Source: TMED8 sp038125725 (GTDB taxonomy: Bacteria > Pseudomonadota > Alphaproteobacteria > Rhodospirillales > Casp-alpha2). Taken from it: 52,239 nucleotides of DNA. Made by a program: the position numbers and the translations under genes. The notes under the pieces are model-generated. The model saw nothing but the letters and a program-made list of their open reading frames with translations. It was not told the origin of the DNA and ran no database searches. The stretch is taken from positions 1 to 52,239 of the forward strand of contig JAYPEK010000029.1 of NCBI GenBank assembly GCA_038125725.1. The letters run 5' to 3'. Shown one piece after another: positions 1-12,000 of this stretch; position 1 is the first letter of the stretch; every line of letters begins with the position of its first letter.

Positions 1-24
1 CCCCGGCCCCGGCCCCGGCCCCGG
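1..24 (+). repeat. Four tandem copies of a 6-bp CCCCGG unit
   Basis: The window opens with four direct copies of CCCCGG. They are in frame with the first gene and encode alternating Pro-Ala. Such a run is prone to slippage, but a 6-bp unit keeps the frame. Confidence 0.8.
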
Positions 25-1115
25 CAACGCCGCCGGCCGCCGACCCGCCGCCCAAGGACCCCGAGCCCATCTCTGCCGTGGCACCCAAGGCAGAGCCGGC
101 CGGAGGCGCGGAAAGCGACAACAGCAGCCTGTTCGACAGCCTGACCAGCTGGTTGAAACGCGACCAGCCGGCAGCCGCGGCCGGACCGGACGGCCAGGCC
201 CTGGCCGAGCCGGTCATCGAAATCCGCCCGGCGCCGGCGGCACCTGAGGTCGCCGCACAAGCGCCTGCTCCGCCGCCGCCGATCGCCCAGCCGGTTGTCG
301 ATCCGTCGCGCCAGGCCGCGCCCGGTGAGCTCAGGACCGTGCGTGCGCCAGAGAAGCCGAAGCCCGCCCCGCAACCCGTTCAACAGCCGGCGGCCGTTTC
401 GGCGCCGGCGGACGCCGCTCCCCAATCCGCCGAAGTGGCGACCGTCGCCCCTCGCGCCGAACCGACACCGCCGCGGCGGGTCCGGCAAGCGCTTGGCGGG
501 CCGCCGGTGCGCGATCCGGCGACCATCGACGAGCCGCTGATCGCCACGGCGGCGCTGAAGGATGTATCGTTCGAGTTCGGTGCCGGCATTCAGTTGGGCA
601 TGAAACCGCCGGACCCCGCCGCCGGTGCCAATAGCTGCATCGACAAGGCGCGCTGGAACACGGTGTTCTGTATCGAGGACATGACCTGGCCGAAATCGGT
701 GTCGCAGAGCTTCCGCGCCGAATCCTCCGTCTATCGCGGCGAGAAGGCGATCATTCAATACGAAAACGGGCGCAGCGTGCAGATGCACGTGCTGTTTCCG
801 ACCAAGGCGTTGTGGAGCGTGAGTGAACACTTCAAGAAGCTCTACGGGCCGCCGACCGAGATGCCGGAGGTCTGGACCGCCATGATCGGCGAGCCGAAAC
901 GCGCCAACCGCGTGCTGCGTTGGCACAGCCGCAACAGCAAGACGGGCGCCGAGACGGTACTGGAGATCCGCGAGATCGACGACCTGCGCTGGTCGGCGCC
1001 GCCGGATACCAAACACGGCGTCGTCAGGGTGCTGGAGAAGGGGCGGGGTTCGGTGTTCCAGTTGCTGTCTTCGACCGATCTCTTGCTGGTCGGACTGCGC
1101 AGCGGCCGGCAATGA
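3..1115 (+). CDS. Pro/Ala-rich protein of unknown function, 5' end outside window
   Basis: The frame is open to the left edge, so the gene begins before the window; the GTG at 78 is only the first in-window start codon and is unlikely to be the real start. About 370 residues are visible. Roughly the first 170 are low-complexity Pro/Ala/Glu sequence, which looks like a disordered linker and includes a PAPAPA run encoded by a 6-bp repeat. The last 150-170 residues (from about nt 640) look globular, starting with two Cys 12 residues apart in SCIDKARWNTVFCIED, followed by a mixed alpha/beta-looking stretch with several Trp. No membrane segment is visible in the part seen. I do not recognise the family. 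The Cys pair and long Pro-rich linker would suit an envelope protein, but that is inference. A glycosyltransferase-like gene follows 26 bp downstream on the same strand. Confidence 0.75.
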   Translation, partial: PAPAPAPATPPAADPPPKDPEPISAVAPKAEPAGGAESDNSSLFDSLTSWLKRDQPAAAAGPDGQALAEPVIEIRPAPAAPEVAAQAPAPPPPIAQPVVDPSRQAAPGELRTVRAPEKPKPAPQPVQQPAAVSAPADAAPQSAEVATVAPRAEPTPPRRVRQALGGPPVRDPATIDEPLIATAALKDVSFEFGAGIQLGMKPPDPAAGANSCIDKARWNTVFCIEDMTWPKSVSQSFRAESSVYRGEKAIIQYENGRSVQMHVLFPTKALWSVSEHFKKLYGPPTEMPEVWTAMIGEPKRANRVLRWHSRNSKTGAETVLEIREIDDLRWSAPPDTKHGVVRVLEKGRGSVFQLLSSTDLLLVGLRSGRQ

Positions 1116-1120
1116 CCTGC

Positions 1121-1146
1121 CGGACTTGATGGCCGGACTTGATGGC
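1121..1146 (+). repeat. 13-bp tandem duplication over a start codon
   Basis: The unit CGGACTTGATGGC occurs twice back to back (1121-1133, 1134-1146). Each copy carries an ATG, but 13 is not a multiple of three, so the two ATGs (1129 and 1142) are in different frames. Only the second opens the downstream gene. Confidence 0.85.
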
Positions 1147-1912
1147 CGGCACCCTCGTCATCCAAAGCTACCGCTCGCGCACCGAGCCCGACTGGATCGC
1201 CGCCTGCCTGAAAAGCGTGCGCGCCTGGGCGGCCCGTGAGGGGTGGGATTACCGTTTCGTTGGCGACGAGATCGTCGAGCGGATGCCGGATTGGTACCGT
1301 GAACGGGCCCAAGGGCGTTGGCCGGTGATCACCGATCTGGCGCGGCTGCTTTTGGCGCGCGATGCCCTGGCGGAAGGCCGCGACCGGGTCCTATGGGTGG
1401 ATGCAGATGTTCTGGTGTTCGGCGCCGCGGGGCCGGACCTTTCTGCGGCGGGGGAGGCGGATTACGGCTTTTGCCGCGAGCTCTGGGTGCAGCCCGACGG
1501 CGGTGGCATCCGCGTCTACCGCAATGTCCATAACGCGCTTTGCTGGTTTCGGCCCGGCAACCCAGTGCTGGATTTCTACATCCATGCCTGCGAACGCATC
1601 GTCGGCCGCCTGGACGGCGGCGCGCCGAACCAGATCGTCGGGCCGAAACTGCTGACGGCGCTGCATAACATGCTCGGGTTTCCGCTGCTCGACGACGTCG
1701 GCATGGCCAGCCCGCTGGTGGCGCGGGATCTGGCCGCCGGCGGCGGACCGGCACTGGCCCGCCTGATCGCGGAGAGTCCGGTGCCGCTCCGCGCCATCAA
1801 CCTCTGTGCCTCGCTGGCCGGGCGCGAGGTCGATGGCGTCGGGATCGACGATGTTCTGATGCGCGCGGTGGTTGCGCGCCTCCGCGACGAGGGCGAGCGG
1901 CTGTTTTCCTGA
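1142..1912 (+). CDS. Glycosyltransferase-like protein (nucleotide-diphospho-sugar transferase fold)
   Basis: A 256-residue protein starting at the ATG at 1142; a TTG three bases upstream is an alternative. The key evidence is the segment RDRVLWVDADVLVFG (near residues 80-95), a hydrophobic strand ending in a DxD motif, as in GT-A glycosyltransferases where the two Asp hold the metal and the sugar nucleotide. It is followed by a conserved-looking aromatic and His-rich middle part. There is no signal peptide or membrane segment, so it should act in the cytoplasm. The acceptor and sugar cannot be read from the sequence. It ends 10 bp before the convergent stop of the NTF2-like gene. The DxD makes the fold reasonable; the precise family is uncertain. 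Confidence 0.6.
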   Translation: MAGTLVIQSYRSRTEPDWIAACLKSVRAWAAREGWDYRFVGDEIVERMPDWYRERAQGRWPVITDLARLLLARDALAEGRDRVLWVDADVLVFGAAGPDLSAAGEADYGFCRELWVQPDGGGIRVYRNVHNALCWFRPGNPVLDFYIHACERIVGRLDGGAPNQIVGPKLLTALHNMLGFPLLDDVGMASPLVARDLAAGGGPALARLIAESPVPLRAINLCASLAGREVDGVGIDDVLMRAVVARLRDEGERLFS

Positions 1913-1922
1913 GGTTCCGGCG

Positions 1923-2321
1923 TTACTGCAGGGTCGAGGACGCCTGGCTGGCGCGGTTCGGCGAGAGCGCCGCGCCGGCTTGGTGATGGACGATCTTCCA
2001 CTGGCCGTCTTCGCGCACAAAGATGTTGGTGGCGATCAGGAAGCTGCGGTCCATGTGTTCGTGGCATGTGACGTAGGCGCCGTCGCCGCAGCGGAATACC
2101 CGCGCGTCGGTGCAGGCGATGTGCTGCGAATCGTCGTCGTTGAGGATGTCGCGCCAGCTTTTCAGCACCTGGTTGCGCCCGACCAGCGGCGGCCAGCCGG
2201 GGTGTACGCAGGTCGGCTGCGATTGCGACGCCCAGATCGCCTCCATGGCGTCTTGGTCGCGTGACGCGAAGGCGGTGTAGAAGGCGTCGTTGGCGAACAG
2301 GACCAATTCATCATCGGACAT
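1923..2321 (-). CDS. NTF2-like / SnoaL-type fold protein
   Basis: A 132-residue protein of the NTF2-like (SnoaL/DUF4440) type: an N-terminal helix pair (FYTAFASRDQDAMEAIWA), a cone-shaped beta sheet signature (TCVHPGWPPLVGR, then a Trp in KSWRDIL) and a terminal strand pair (REDGQWKIVHHQAG). This length is typical of the fold. Members include enzymes, immunity proteins and binding proteins, so no reaction can be assigned. It lies 12 bp downstream of the PKHD hydroxylase on the same strand and is probably co-transcribed. The last 15 residues after the HHQAG strand look disordered. Confidence 0.8.
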   Translation of the reverse strand: MSDDELVLFANDAFYTAFASRDQDAMEAIWASQSQPTCVHPGWPPLVGRNQVLKSWRDILNDDDSQHIACTDARVFRCGDGAYVTCHEHMDRSFLIATNIFVREDGQWKIVHHQAGAALSPNRASQASSTLQ

Positions 2322-2333
2322 CGGCTGTTCCTT

Positions 2334-2936
2334 TCAAACGAAGGGCGGTCCCAAAAACCAGGCCACCAGCGACCGTCTGTGGCCGGCCGTCACGGCGGTG
2401 ACTTGATGGTAGAGGAACGACGGAAATATCAGCACGTTCCCCATGTTGCGTATCTCCGGGAGTGATTTCAAGCGGCGATCCGCCTCATGCGGCGGCAGTT
2501 CCAGGGTTTCCAGCATGAATTCGCCGCCGCTGTAGTCCGCGTGATCGCAGAGACTGACCACGGCCGTGATCTTGCGGGTCAGGCCGGGCCAGCGGCTGTC
2601 GTCGGGCGGATAAGGCTTTTTGCGCTGATCGGCGTGCCAGGTGTAGTACTGGTCCGTGCCGTAATGGGTATATTGCATGGATTCCGGGCCGCTCAGGGTC
2701 CAGTTCCAGTAGCGTGCGTTGACGTCGGCGACGAGCCCGCCGACGGCGTCGAACAGCCAGGCCGTTTCCGGGCTATAGGAGATCCAGGCCACGGTGGAAT
2801 CGCGGGTGTTCTTTTCCGGGTCCCGGATCACCGTGCCGGGCATGGTTTCGGCCTGTTCGCCGGTCTCGATGATGCGCTGGCAAAAGGCCCGCGTGAGACC
2901 GCGCTCGACGATGCAATAGGGATGTTCGAGCCGCAA
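2334..2936 (-). CDS. PKHD-type 2-oxoglutarate/Fe(II) hydroxylase
   Basis: A 200-residue protein with the full facial triad of 2OG-Fe(II) oxygenases: HxD at H101 and D103 (YTWHADQ), a distal His at about 177 (FLYHQV) and an Arg for 2-oxoglutarate ten residues further (HRRSLVAW). The order and spacing match the PKHD (Fe2OG prolyl-4-hydroxylase-like) family, which includes YbiX-type proteins; those are usually slightly longer (about 225 residues) because of a C-terminal extension that is missing here. The substrate is unknown. It is the first gene of a two-gene minus-strand unit with the NTF2-like protein, and its promoter shares the interval 2937-3098 with the giant adhesin gene. Confidence 0.85.
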   Translation of the reverse strand: MRLEHPYCIVERGLTRAFCQRIIETGEQAETMPGTVIRDPEKNTRDSTVAWISYSPETAWLFDAVGGLVADVNARYWNWTLSGPESMQYTHYGTDQYYTWHADQRKKPYPPDDSRWPGLTRKITAVVSLCDHADYSGGEFMLETLELPPHEADRRLKSLPEIRNMGNVLIFPSFLYHQVTAVTAGHRRSLVAWFLGPPFV

Positions 2937-3098
2937 TTCCGCCTCCTCGCCGGCGTTTCAAAAATTCAAGCGCACAAATATGATCTTAAACGCCGGAAAC
3001 GGCGAATACCCATGACCCCGACATAGCACAGGCGTAGATTAATTACAGGGATTCGGTGCGGATTTCCCGCCACCGTGAGTTTTGTTTGGGTGAATGTC
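2937..3098. promoter_or_regulatory. Divergent intergenic region with a GAAA-tetraloop hairpin
   Basis: This 162-bp interval separates the hydroxylase (minus) from the giant adhesin (plus) and is clearly AT-richer than its surroundings. It contains a perfect 5-bp stem closed by GAAA (CGCCG-GAAA-CGGCG, 2991-3004), which could be a structured leader of the adhesin mRNA. No clear -35/-10 pair is visible for either gene. The GGCAAACC and CGCAAAG blocks that mark the riboswitch at 29.1 kb are absent here. Confidence 0.4.
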
Positions 3099-6000
3099 AT
3101 GGCTGAAGACGTCAACGTCGAAGAAGAAGAGATCGAGGAAGAGGAAGAGCAAAGCGGGGCCGACGCCCAACAAACGCTCGATGACCTAACCGTTCTCAAC
3201 GATACCACCGCACCCATCGACGATCCGGAATCGCAGGTCGCCGGCGACGATACGCTGGAATGGGAAGAGCCGGCCGCATCCCAGAGCCTGGCCACCATCC
3301 ACACCGGCAGCCGCCCCACCGATGCCGAGATCATGGCCAACCTCGTGCCCGAGGGCGAGAGCATCATCGGCAGCGAGGAAATCGACGTCATCGAGGAAGA
3401 GCCGGAAGCCGTGCTTCCGGACGTCGAGCCGCCGGCCGTGGCGCCGGAAGTCGACCGCCGTCCCGAACCCCAGCAAGCCCGCGAACCGCAGCCCGAACCC
3501 CAACCCGAAGCGCCGCCGGAAGAAGAGCCGGCGCCGCCGGTGGCGGAGGAAGAACCCGCGCCCGAACCCGAACCCGCGCCGCCCGCCGAAGACGGCGCGC
3601 CGCCGCCCGCGGCGCCGGAAACGGTTGTTGAGCCAATCCTGGTCGTTGATCCTCCGGAGGAGGAAGACGAAGAGGTGACGGAAGACGTCTCGGTAACGGA
3701 TTCCGCCGGTGACGAAGATAGCGCCATTGCGCTAAATATTAATGCCGGCGATGCCGCCCAGGTAACCATCTCGGGCGTGCCAGATGGCGCTGTGCTCTCC
3801 GCCGGCACCGACAACGGCGACGGCACCTGGACCGTGTCCGCCGGTCAACTGAACGGTCTGACCATCACGCCGCCGACCGATTCCGACGTTGATTTCACCC
3901 TTTCCGTGAACGGTGGCGGCGCCAGCTACGACCTTGACGTTGTCGTCAATGCCGTCGCCGATGCGCCGACCGCCACGGCCGAGGACGCCAGCGGCCTAGA
4001 AGACACCGCCATCGACCTCGATCTGGGCTCGGCGCTGACCGACGTGGACGGCTCCGAATCGCTTTCCATCACCATTTCCGGCATGCCCGACGGCGCCGTG
4101 CTCAGTGCCGGCACTGACAACGGCGACGGCACCTGGTCGCTCACCACCGCCGATTTCGAGGGGCTCACGATCACCCCGCCGCAGGACTTTGCCGGCGAGA
4201 TCGACTTGACCTTGACCGCCACCTCGACCGAGGCCGACGGCGGCGACACGGCGGTGACGGAAGTGCCGTTCACCGTGACTGTCGCCGACGTGGCCGAAAC
4301 CACCGACGCGACGACGGCCGAAGACACGGCCGTGGCGCTCGATATCACCTATCCGGACGGCGAGACCACGGGCACCATCTCCGATATCCCGGACGGCGCC
4401 GTGCTGATGTCCGGTGGCGAGGTCATTACCATCACCAACGGCAGCGCCGAGGTAACGGCCGCGCAACTGGCCGACCTGACCATCACGCCGCCGCCGGATT
4501 CCGATGTCGACTTCACGCTTTCGGTCACGTCGGGCGGCACCACCGCCGAGCTGGACGTCACCGTTACCGCCGTCGCCGACGCGCCGACCGCCACCGCCCA
4601 GGACGCCAGCGGCCTGGAAGACACCGCCATCAATCTCGATCTCGGCTCCGCGCTCACCGATGTCGATGGCTCCGAATCCCTCTCCATCGTCGTCTCCGGC
4701 GTGCCGGACGGCGCCGTGCTTTCGGCCGGTACCGATAACGGCGACGGCACCTGGACGTTGACCACCGCCGACTTCGACGGCCTTACCATCACCCCGCCGC
4801 CGAATTTCGCCGGCGACATCGACATGACGCTGACCGCCGCCTCGACCGAGGCCGACGGCGGCGATACGGCGGTGACCGAGGTGCCGTTCACCGTCACCGT
4901 CACCGACGTGGCGGAAGTCACCGACGCGACCACCGTCGAGGACACCGCGGTGGCCCTCGACATTACCTATCCGGCAGGCACCACCACCGTCACCATTTCC
5001 GACATTCCGGACGGTGCCGTGCTGATGTCCGGCGGTGAGGCGATCACCGTCACCGATGGCGTGGCGGAAGTCGATACGTCGCAGCTTGCCGGCCTGACCA
5101 TCACACCGCCGCTGGACTTCAACGGCTCCTTCGATTTGACTGTCACCTCGACGGCGACGGAATTGGATGGCGGCGACACCGCGACCAACAGCGGCACGCT
5201 GACCGTCAATGTCGGTGCTATCGATGATGAAGTCGCCGGTTCGACCCTCGATGTGGCCGATGCGGCCGGCACCGAGGACAGCGCCATCAGCCTCTCCATC
5301 GATGTGACGCAGCTCGACACCGACGGTTCGGAAACCGTCTCCGTCACCGTGTCCGGCGTACCCGCCGGTGCGACGCTCTCCGCCGGTACCGACAATGGCG
5401 ACGGCACCTGGACGCTCGGCGCCGACGATCTGGACGGCCTGACCGTCACGCCGCCCGAGGACAGCAACGCCGACTTCACGCTCGGCGTCAGCGTCACCAC
5501 CACGGAAACCGAAGGGGGCGCCACCAGCACCGTCTCGGGCTCCATCGACGTCGACGTCACCGGCGATGCCGATACCCCGACGCTGGTCATGTCCGGCGCC
5601 ACCGGCAGTGAAGATTCGGCCATTCCGCTGGATATCTCGCCGGCGCTGACCGATACCGACGGCTCCGAGACGCTCAGCATCTCCATCTCCAATATCCCGG
5701 ACGGCGCGGTGCTCGCCAGCAACGGCGCGGTCATCGACGTGACCGACGGCACCGCCGAGTTGACCCCCGATCAACTTTCCGGCCTGACCATCACGCCGCC
5801 GCTCAACAGCGCCTCCGACTTCTCGCTGGCCGTGACCGCCACCGCCACCGAGGACGACGGCGACAGTGCGTCCGTGACCGGTGTCTTGAACGTCGCCGTC
5901 GGCGAGGATGCCGACGCGCCGACGCTGGTGCTCAATGATGCCAGCGGCACTGAAGACACAGCGGTCGATCTCGATATCACCGCGGCCCTTACCGACAGCA

Positions 6001-9000
6001 GCGAAGTGCTGTCGGTGATCATTTCCGATATCCCGGACGGCGCAACGATCTTCGCCAGCGCCGAAGACGGCACGCCGATCCAGATTCCGGTGGTCAACGG
6101 CTCGGCGACCATTCCCAACGGCGTGCTCGACAACATCACGCTGGTGCCGCCGGCCGACAGCGACGAGGATTTCTCGCTGTCGGTGACCGCGCTTTCCACC
6201 GATGTCGGCGAATCCTCCGTCGCCACCACCACCGGCACCCTGCAGGTGTCGCTGGCCGCCGACGCGGATACCCCGACCCTGGTTCTCGACGATGCCGCCG
6301 GCACCGAGGACACGGCCATCGGCCTCGATATCACGTCCGCGCTTACCGATACCGATGGTTCCGAGACGCTTTCCGTCACCATCTCCGATATCCCCGACGG
6401 TGCCGTGCTGATGTCCGGCGGCCAGGAGATCACCGTGACCGACGGCGTTGCCGAGATCGACCCGGCACAACTTGCTGATCTGTCGATCACGCCGCCGGAA
6501 GACTTCTCCGGCACCTTCGACCTTACCGTCACCTCGACGGCGACGGAGGCCGATGGCGGTGATACAGCCACCAATACCGGCACGATCACGGTCGATGTCG
6601 CCGGCGAAGCCGATGCCGCGACCCTGTCCACGTCGGACGCTTCTGGCCTGGAAGACAACGCCATTGCCTTGAACATCGATGCGGGCGTGACGGACGACAG
6701 CGAGAGCCTGTCGATCACAATCAGTGATATTCCGGATGGCGCGGTGCTGATGTCGGATGGCCAGGCCATTGACGTGACCGATGGCAGCGCGACGCTGACG
6801 GCCGATCAGCTCGAGAACCTGACGATCACGCCGCCGGCCGACAGTGACGGTGACTTCACGCTGAATGTCAGTGCCACGACCACCGATGGCACCGATACCG
6901 AGACGGTGACCGGTTCCATCGATGTCGACGTGACCGGTGTCGCCGATGCCCCGACCCTCGACCTCTCGGCGGCGGCGGGCGACGAAGATACGGCCATTGC
7001 GCTCGATATCTCTGCTGGCTTGACCGACACGGACGGCTCGGAAACCCTCTCCGTCACGATCTCCGATATCCCGGACGGCGCTGTCTTGATGTCCGGCGGC
7101 CAGGAAATCACCGTCACCAACGGTGTCGCCGAGGTCGATCCCGGCCAGTTGGCCGATCTCTCGATCACCCCGCCCGAGGACTACAACGGTTCGTTCGATC
7201 TCACCGTCACCTCGACGGCGACGGAAGCCGATGGCGATACCGCCACCACCACCGGCACGCTGACGGTCGAGGTGGCCGCGGTCGATGACGAGGTCGCGGG
7301 TTCGACCCTCGACGTCACCGACGCGGCGGGCAACGAAGACAGCGCCATCGGCCTCAATATCGACGTGACGCAGCTCGATACGGACGGCTCGGAGTCTGTT
7401 TCCATCACCGTCTCCGGCGTGCCCACGGGTGCGACGCTGTCTGCTGGTACCGACAACGGTGACGGCACCTGGACGCTCGATGCCGACGACCTGGACGGCC
7501 TGAGCATCACCCCGCCGGCCGACAGCAACGAAGACTTCACCCTCGGCGTCAGCGTCACCACCACGGAAGCCAATGGCGGCGACGCCACCACCACGTCGGC
7601 CAGCATCGACGTGGACGTCACCGGTGTCTCCGACGGGGCCGAATTGAGCGTGTCGCTCGGCGACGAGACCGCCACGGTGGAAGAGGTCGTCTATGATCTC
7701 GATCTCTCGGCGACGCTCTCCGACACCGATGGCTCGGAAACCGTTTCCGTCACCATCAGTAACGTGCCGGACGGGGTAACGCTTTCCGCCGGCACCGACA
7801 ACGGCGACGGCACCTGGACGCTGGATTCCGGCGATCTCGATGGTCTCGAGATGACCGTCCCCGACGGCACGCCGGCTTTCGACCTGACGGTCGCCGCGAC
7901 CGCCACCGAGGACGATGGCGACAGCTCCACCACCACGGCGACGATCTCCGTCGATGCCACCGACACCTCGGCCTCCGAAGCCGATATCGACACCACCGAC
8001 GCAGCGGGCCTGGAAGACAGCGCCATCGCCCTTGATATCGACGTGACCCAGGTTGATGCCGATGGTTCCGAGACCATGTCGATCACCATCAGCGACGTGC
8101 CGAACGGCGCCGAGTTGAGCGCCGGTACCAATAACCACGACGGCACCTGGACGCTCGATGCCGACGACCTGGAAGGCCTGATCATCACGCCGCCGGCCGA
8201 CAGCAACGCGGACTTCACGCTCGGTGTCTCGGTGACCACCACCGAGGCCTCCACCGGCGACACCACCACCGCCACCACGTCGCTGGATGTGGACGTCACC
8301 GGCGTTGCCGACGCGCCGACGCTCAGCGTCAGCATCGGCGAGGGTGAAATCACCACCACCGGCGGCGAACCGGTCGATGTCATCATCGGCTCCGATAACG
8401 TCACCGAGACCGGCGGCGGCTTCACCGTCACCGCCCGCAGCATCGACGAAAACGGCGAGCTGACCGAAGCCTCTTCCGACAGCATCAGCACCAATTCCAA
8501 CCCGCCTGGCTTCGGCGTCAGTGGCGATGCCTCGGGTGCCGGGACGGAGCTTGGCTATGACGGCAACGAAGGACCTTCCGAGGAACTGATCGTCACCTTC
8601 GACGAAGACGTTTCCTCCGTCGATGTGTCGTTTGCCTGGCTGTCGCCGACCGAGAGTGCGCATTACGAGTTCTATCAGGACGGCGTCAAGGTGGGCGAGG
8701 GCACCATCGAAGGCGGTAGCGATGGCGTCGATGCGGCGATTTCGTTGTCGCCCGACGGCGGCGTGTCGTTCGACCAGATCGTCTTCACCGCGCCTGGCGA
8801 CGGCGACGATTTCCTGATCCACTCCATCGATTTCCAGGCCACCGAAGGCGGCGAGACGTCGGTCACCTATCCGCTCGATATTTCCTCCAGCCTGACCGAT
8901 ACGGACGGCTCCGAGACCCTCTCGATCACGGTTTCCGACCTGCCGGACGGCGCCACGCTGTCCGCCGGTACCGATAACGGCGACGGNNNNNNNNNNNNNN

Positions 9001-12000
9001 NNNNNNNNNNNNNNNNNNNNNNNNNNNNNNNNNNNNNNNNNNNNNNNNNNNNNNNNNNNNNNNNNNNNNNNNNNNNNNNNNNNNNNTTTCCGACCTGCCG
9101 GACGGCGCCACGCTGTCCGCCGGTACCGATAACGGCGACGGGTCCTGGACGCTCAGTGCCGACGACCTGGACGGCCTTGAAATCACCGTTACCGGCGACG
9201 ATCCGGGACAGAGCTTCGATCTCAGCGTCAGCGCCACCGCCACCGAGGACGACGGCGACACGGCGACCGTCAGCGTCACCGCGTCGACGGACGGCGTCGA
9301 GGTCGATTCCAGCGCCGACGGCGCGACCATCGACGCCAGCGACGCGTCGGGCCTGGAAGACAGCGCCATCGCGCTCAATATCGACGTCACCCAGGTCGAT
9401 ACCGACGGCTCCGAGACCATGTCCATCACCATCACCGACGTGCCGACGGGCGCCACGCTTTCCGCCGGTACCGACAACGGCGACGGCACCTGGACGTTGG
9501 ACGCTAACGACCTCGACGGCCTGACCATCACGCCGGCCGACGACAGCAGCACCGACTTCACCCTCGGTGTCTCGGTGACCACAACCGAGACCTCGTCCGG
9601 CGACACCTCGACCACCACGGCGACTCTCGATGTCGACGTCACCGGCGTGGCCGACACCCCGACCCTGACCATCAATGCCGCGGCGGGCGACGAGGACACC
9701 TCCATCGATCTGGATATCTCCTCGGCGTTGACCGACACGGACGGTTCCGAGACCTTGAGCGTCACCATCAGTGACATTCCGGACGGCGCCGTGTTGATGT
9801 CCGGCGGGCAGGAAATCACCGTCACCAACGGCGTTGCCGAGGTCGATCCCGGCCAGTTGGCCGATCTCTCGATCACGCCGCCGGCCGATTACAACGGCTC
9901 CTTCGATCTCACCGTTACTTCGACGGCGACGGAAGCCGATGGCGATACCGCCACAACGTCCGGCACGCTGACGGTCGAAGTGGCCGCCGTCGATGACGAA
10001 GTCGCGGGCTCGACCCTCGACGTCACCGATGCGGCGGGCAACGAAGACAGCGCCATCGCGCTCAGTATCGACGTGACGCAGCTCGATACGGACGGCTCGG
10101 AATCCGTCTCCATCACCATTTCCGATGTGCCGACGGGTGCGACGCTGTCTGCCGGTACCGACAACGGTGACGGCACCTGGACGCTGGACGCCGGCGACCT
10201 GGACGGCCTGACGATTACCCCGCCGGACGACAGCAACGTCGACTTCACCCTCGGCGTTTCGGTAACCACCACCGAGGCCGAGGGCGGTGCCACCAGCACC
10301 ACGTCGACGACCCTCGATGTCGACGTCACCGGCGTCGCCGACGCACCGACACTGAGCGTCACGGTCGAGAACACCGGCCAGACCGGTGGCGAAACCGCCA
10401 TCGACGTGCCGCAGGATGTCCTTGATGCCGCCACCGGCGAAAACACGGTGACCATTTCCGGCGTGCCGGATGGCGCGTACTTGAGTGGCGGCACCGACAA
10501 CGGTGACGGCACCTGGACGCTGGATGCCGGCGATCTCGACGGCTTGACCGTGATCCCGGCCGACGGCTCAACCGACACCATCTCCATGAGCTTCGAGGTG
10601 ACCGGCACCACGGAAGCCGGTGATACGCTGCTGTCCGACGACTTCTCCGGCGGCGTCTCTGGCTGGAGCGGCGATGCTACCGCGTCCGGCGGCCAGATGA
10701 TCCTGCAGGCTGACGCCTCGACATCCCAGACCTTCGATTTCGGTGCCGAGCATGCCGGCCAGACTGTGACCATCAGCTTCGACTACGACGCCAATGTGGA
10801 GTGGGAGGAAAGCGGCTACTATCAGGATTACTTTGATGTGACCGCCAACGGCGACTCGGTCGTATCCACTTCCGAGAACAGTGCCTCTTCCGCGTCGTTC
10901 ACCGTGACCCTCGACGAAAACGGCCAGGTGACGCTCGAAATGACGACCAACACCACGGCGTCGGACGAATTCATGGCCATCGACAATCTGCAGATTTCTG
11001 CCGGTGACGATTGGGAAAGCACGCTCGCTTCCGCCGATCTCGACGTGGAACCGGATGTGGCCGGCAATGTCTACGATGTCGACCTGCTCGACATCACGTC
11101 GGGTCTGACCGATACCGACGGCTCGGAAACGCTTTCGATCACCGTCGACGGCCTGCCGGAAGGCGCCACCCTGACCGCCGGGACGGAAAACCCGGACGGG
11201 TCGTGGACGCTGGATAGCGGCGATCTCGACGGACTCGAAATGCTGGTGCCCGCCGGCTCTGGCGACTTCAACCTGACCGTCAGCGCCACCGCGACGGAAG
11301 ACGACGGCGACACCAATACGGTGACGACCACGGTCACCGTCGAAGAACCCGATACCACCGCCGAGGGCGCGACCATCGACGCCACCGACGCGAGCGGCCT
11401 GGAAGACAGCGCCATCGCGCTCAATATCGACGTCACCCAGATCGATACCGACGGGTCGGAAAGCATGTCGATCATCATCTCCGACGTGCCGACGGGGGCG
11501 ACGCTTTCCGCCGGTACGGACAACGGTGACGGCACCTGGACGCTCGACGCCGGTGATCTGGATGGCCTGAGCATCACGCCGGCCGACGACAGCAACGCCG
11601 ACTTCACGCTTGGCATTTCGGTGACCACGACGGAATCGTCTTCCGGCGAAACCGCGACCGTGACCTCGTCGCTCGACGTCGACGTGACCGGCGTCGCCGA
11701 TGCGCCGACGCTTTCCGCTAGCACCACCTTCAGCGAGACGACCGGCGGCGAAACCGCCATCGACGTGCCGCAGTCGATCCTCGACGTGGCGACCGGCGAC
11801 AACGTCATCACCGTCTCCGACGTGCCCGACGGCGCCACGCTTTCCGCCGGTACCGACAACGGCGACGGCACCTGGACGCTGTCGGCGGACGACATGGACG
11901 GCCTGACCTTCACGCCAGCCGATGGTTCCACCGACACCGTGACGCTTTCCTATGAAGTGAATGGCGCCGGCGGTGTCGGCGATACCTTGGAATCCGATGA

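Noticed and set aside
2937..3098. A second c-di-GMP riboswitch upstream of the adhesin
   Set aside because: There is a GAAA-capped hairpin similar to a P2 stem, but GGCAAACC, CGCAAAG and GGCCTAA are missing.
3996..8822. A 1608-codon open frame on the minus strand opposite the adhesin, with several other long antisense frames there (for example 10568-12214, 12446-14383)
   Set aside because: It is an antisense shadow: the sense gene uses GC-ending codons and repeats, which removes stop codons from the complementary frame. The translation is low-complexity and repeats at the sense period, with no domain and no ribosome-binding site.
9087..9524. Apparent frameshift in the adhesin after the gap
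   Set aside because: It arises only because the gap is written as 100 Ns, not a multiple of three. Merging the 55-nt duplicate restores the frame.
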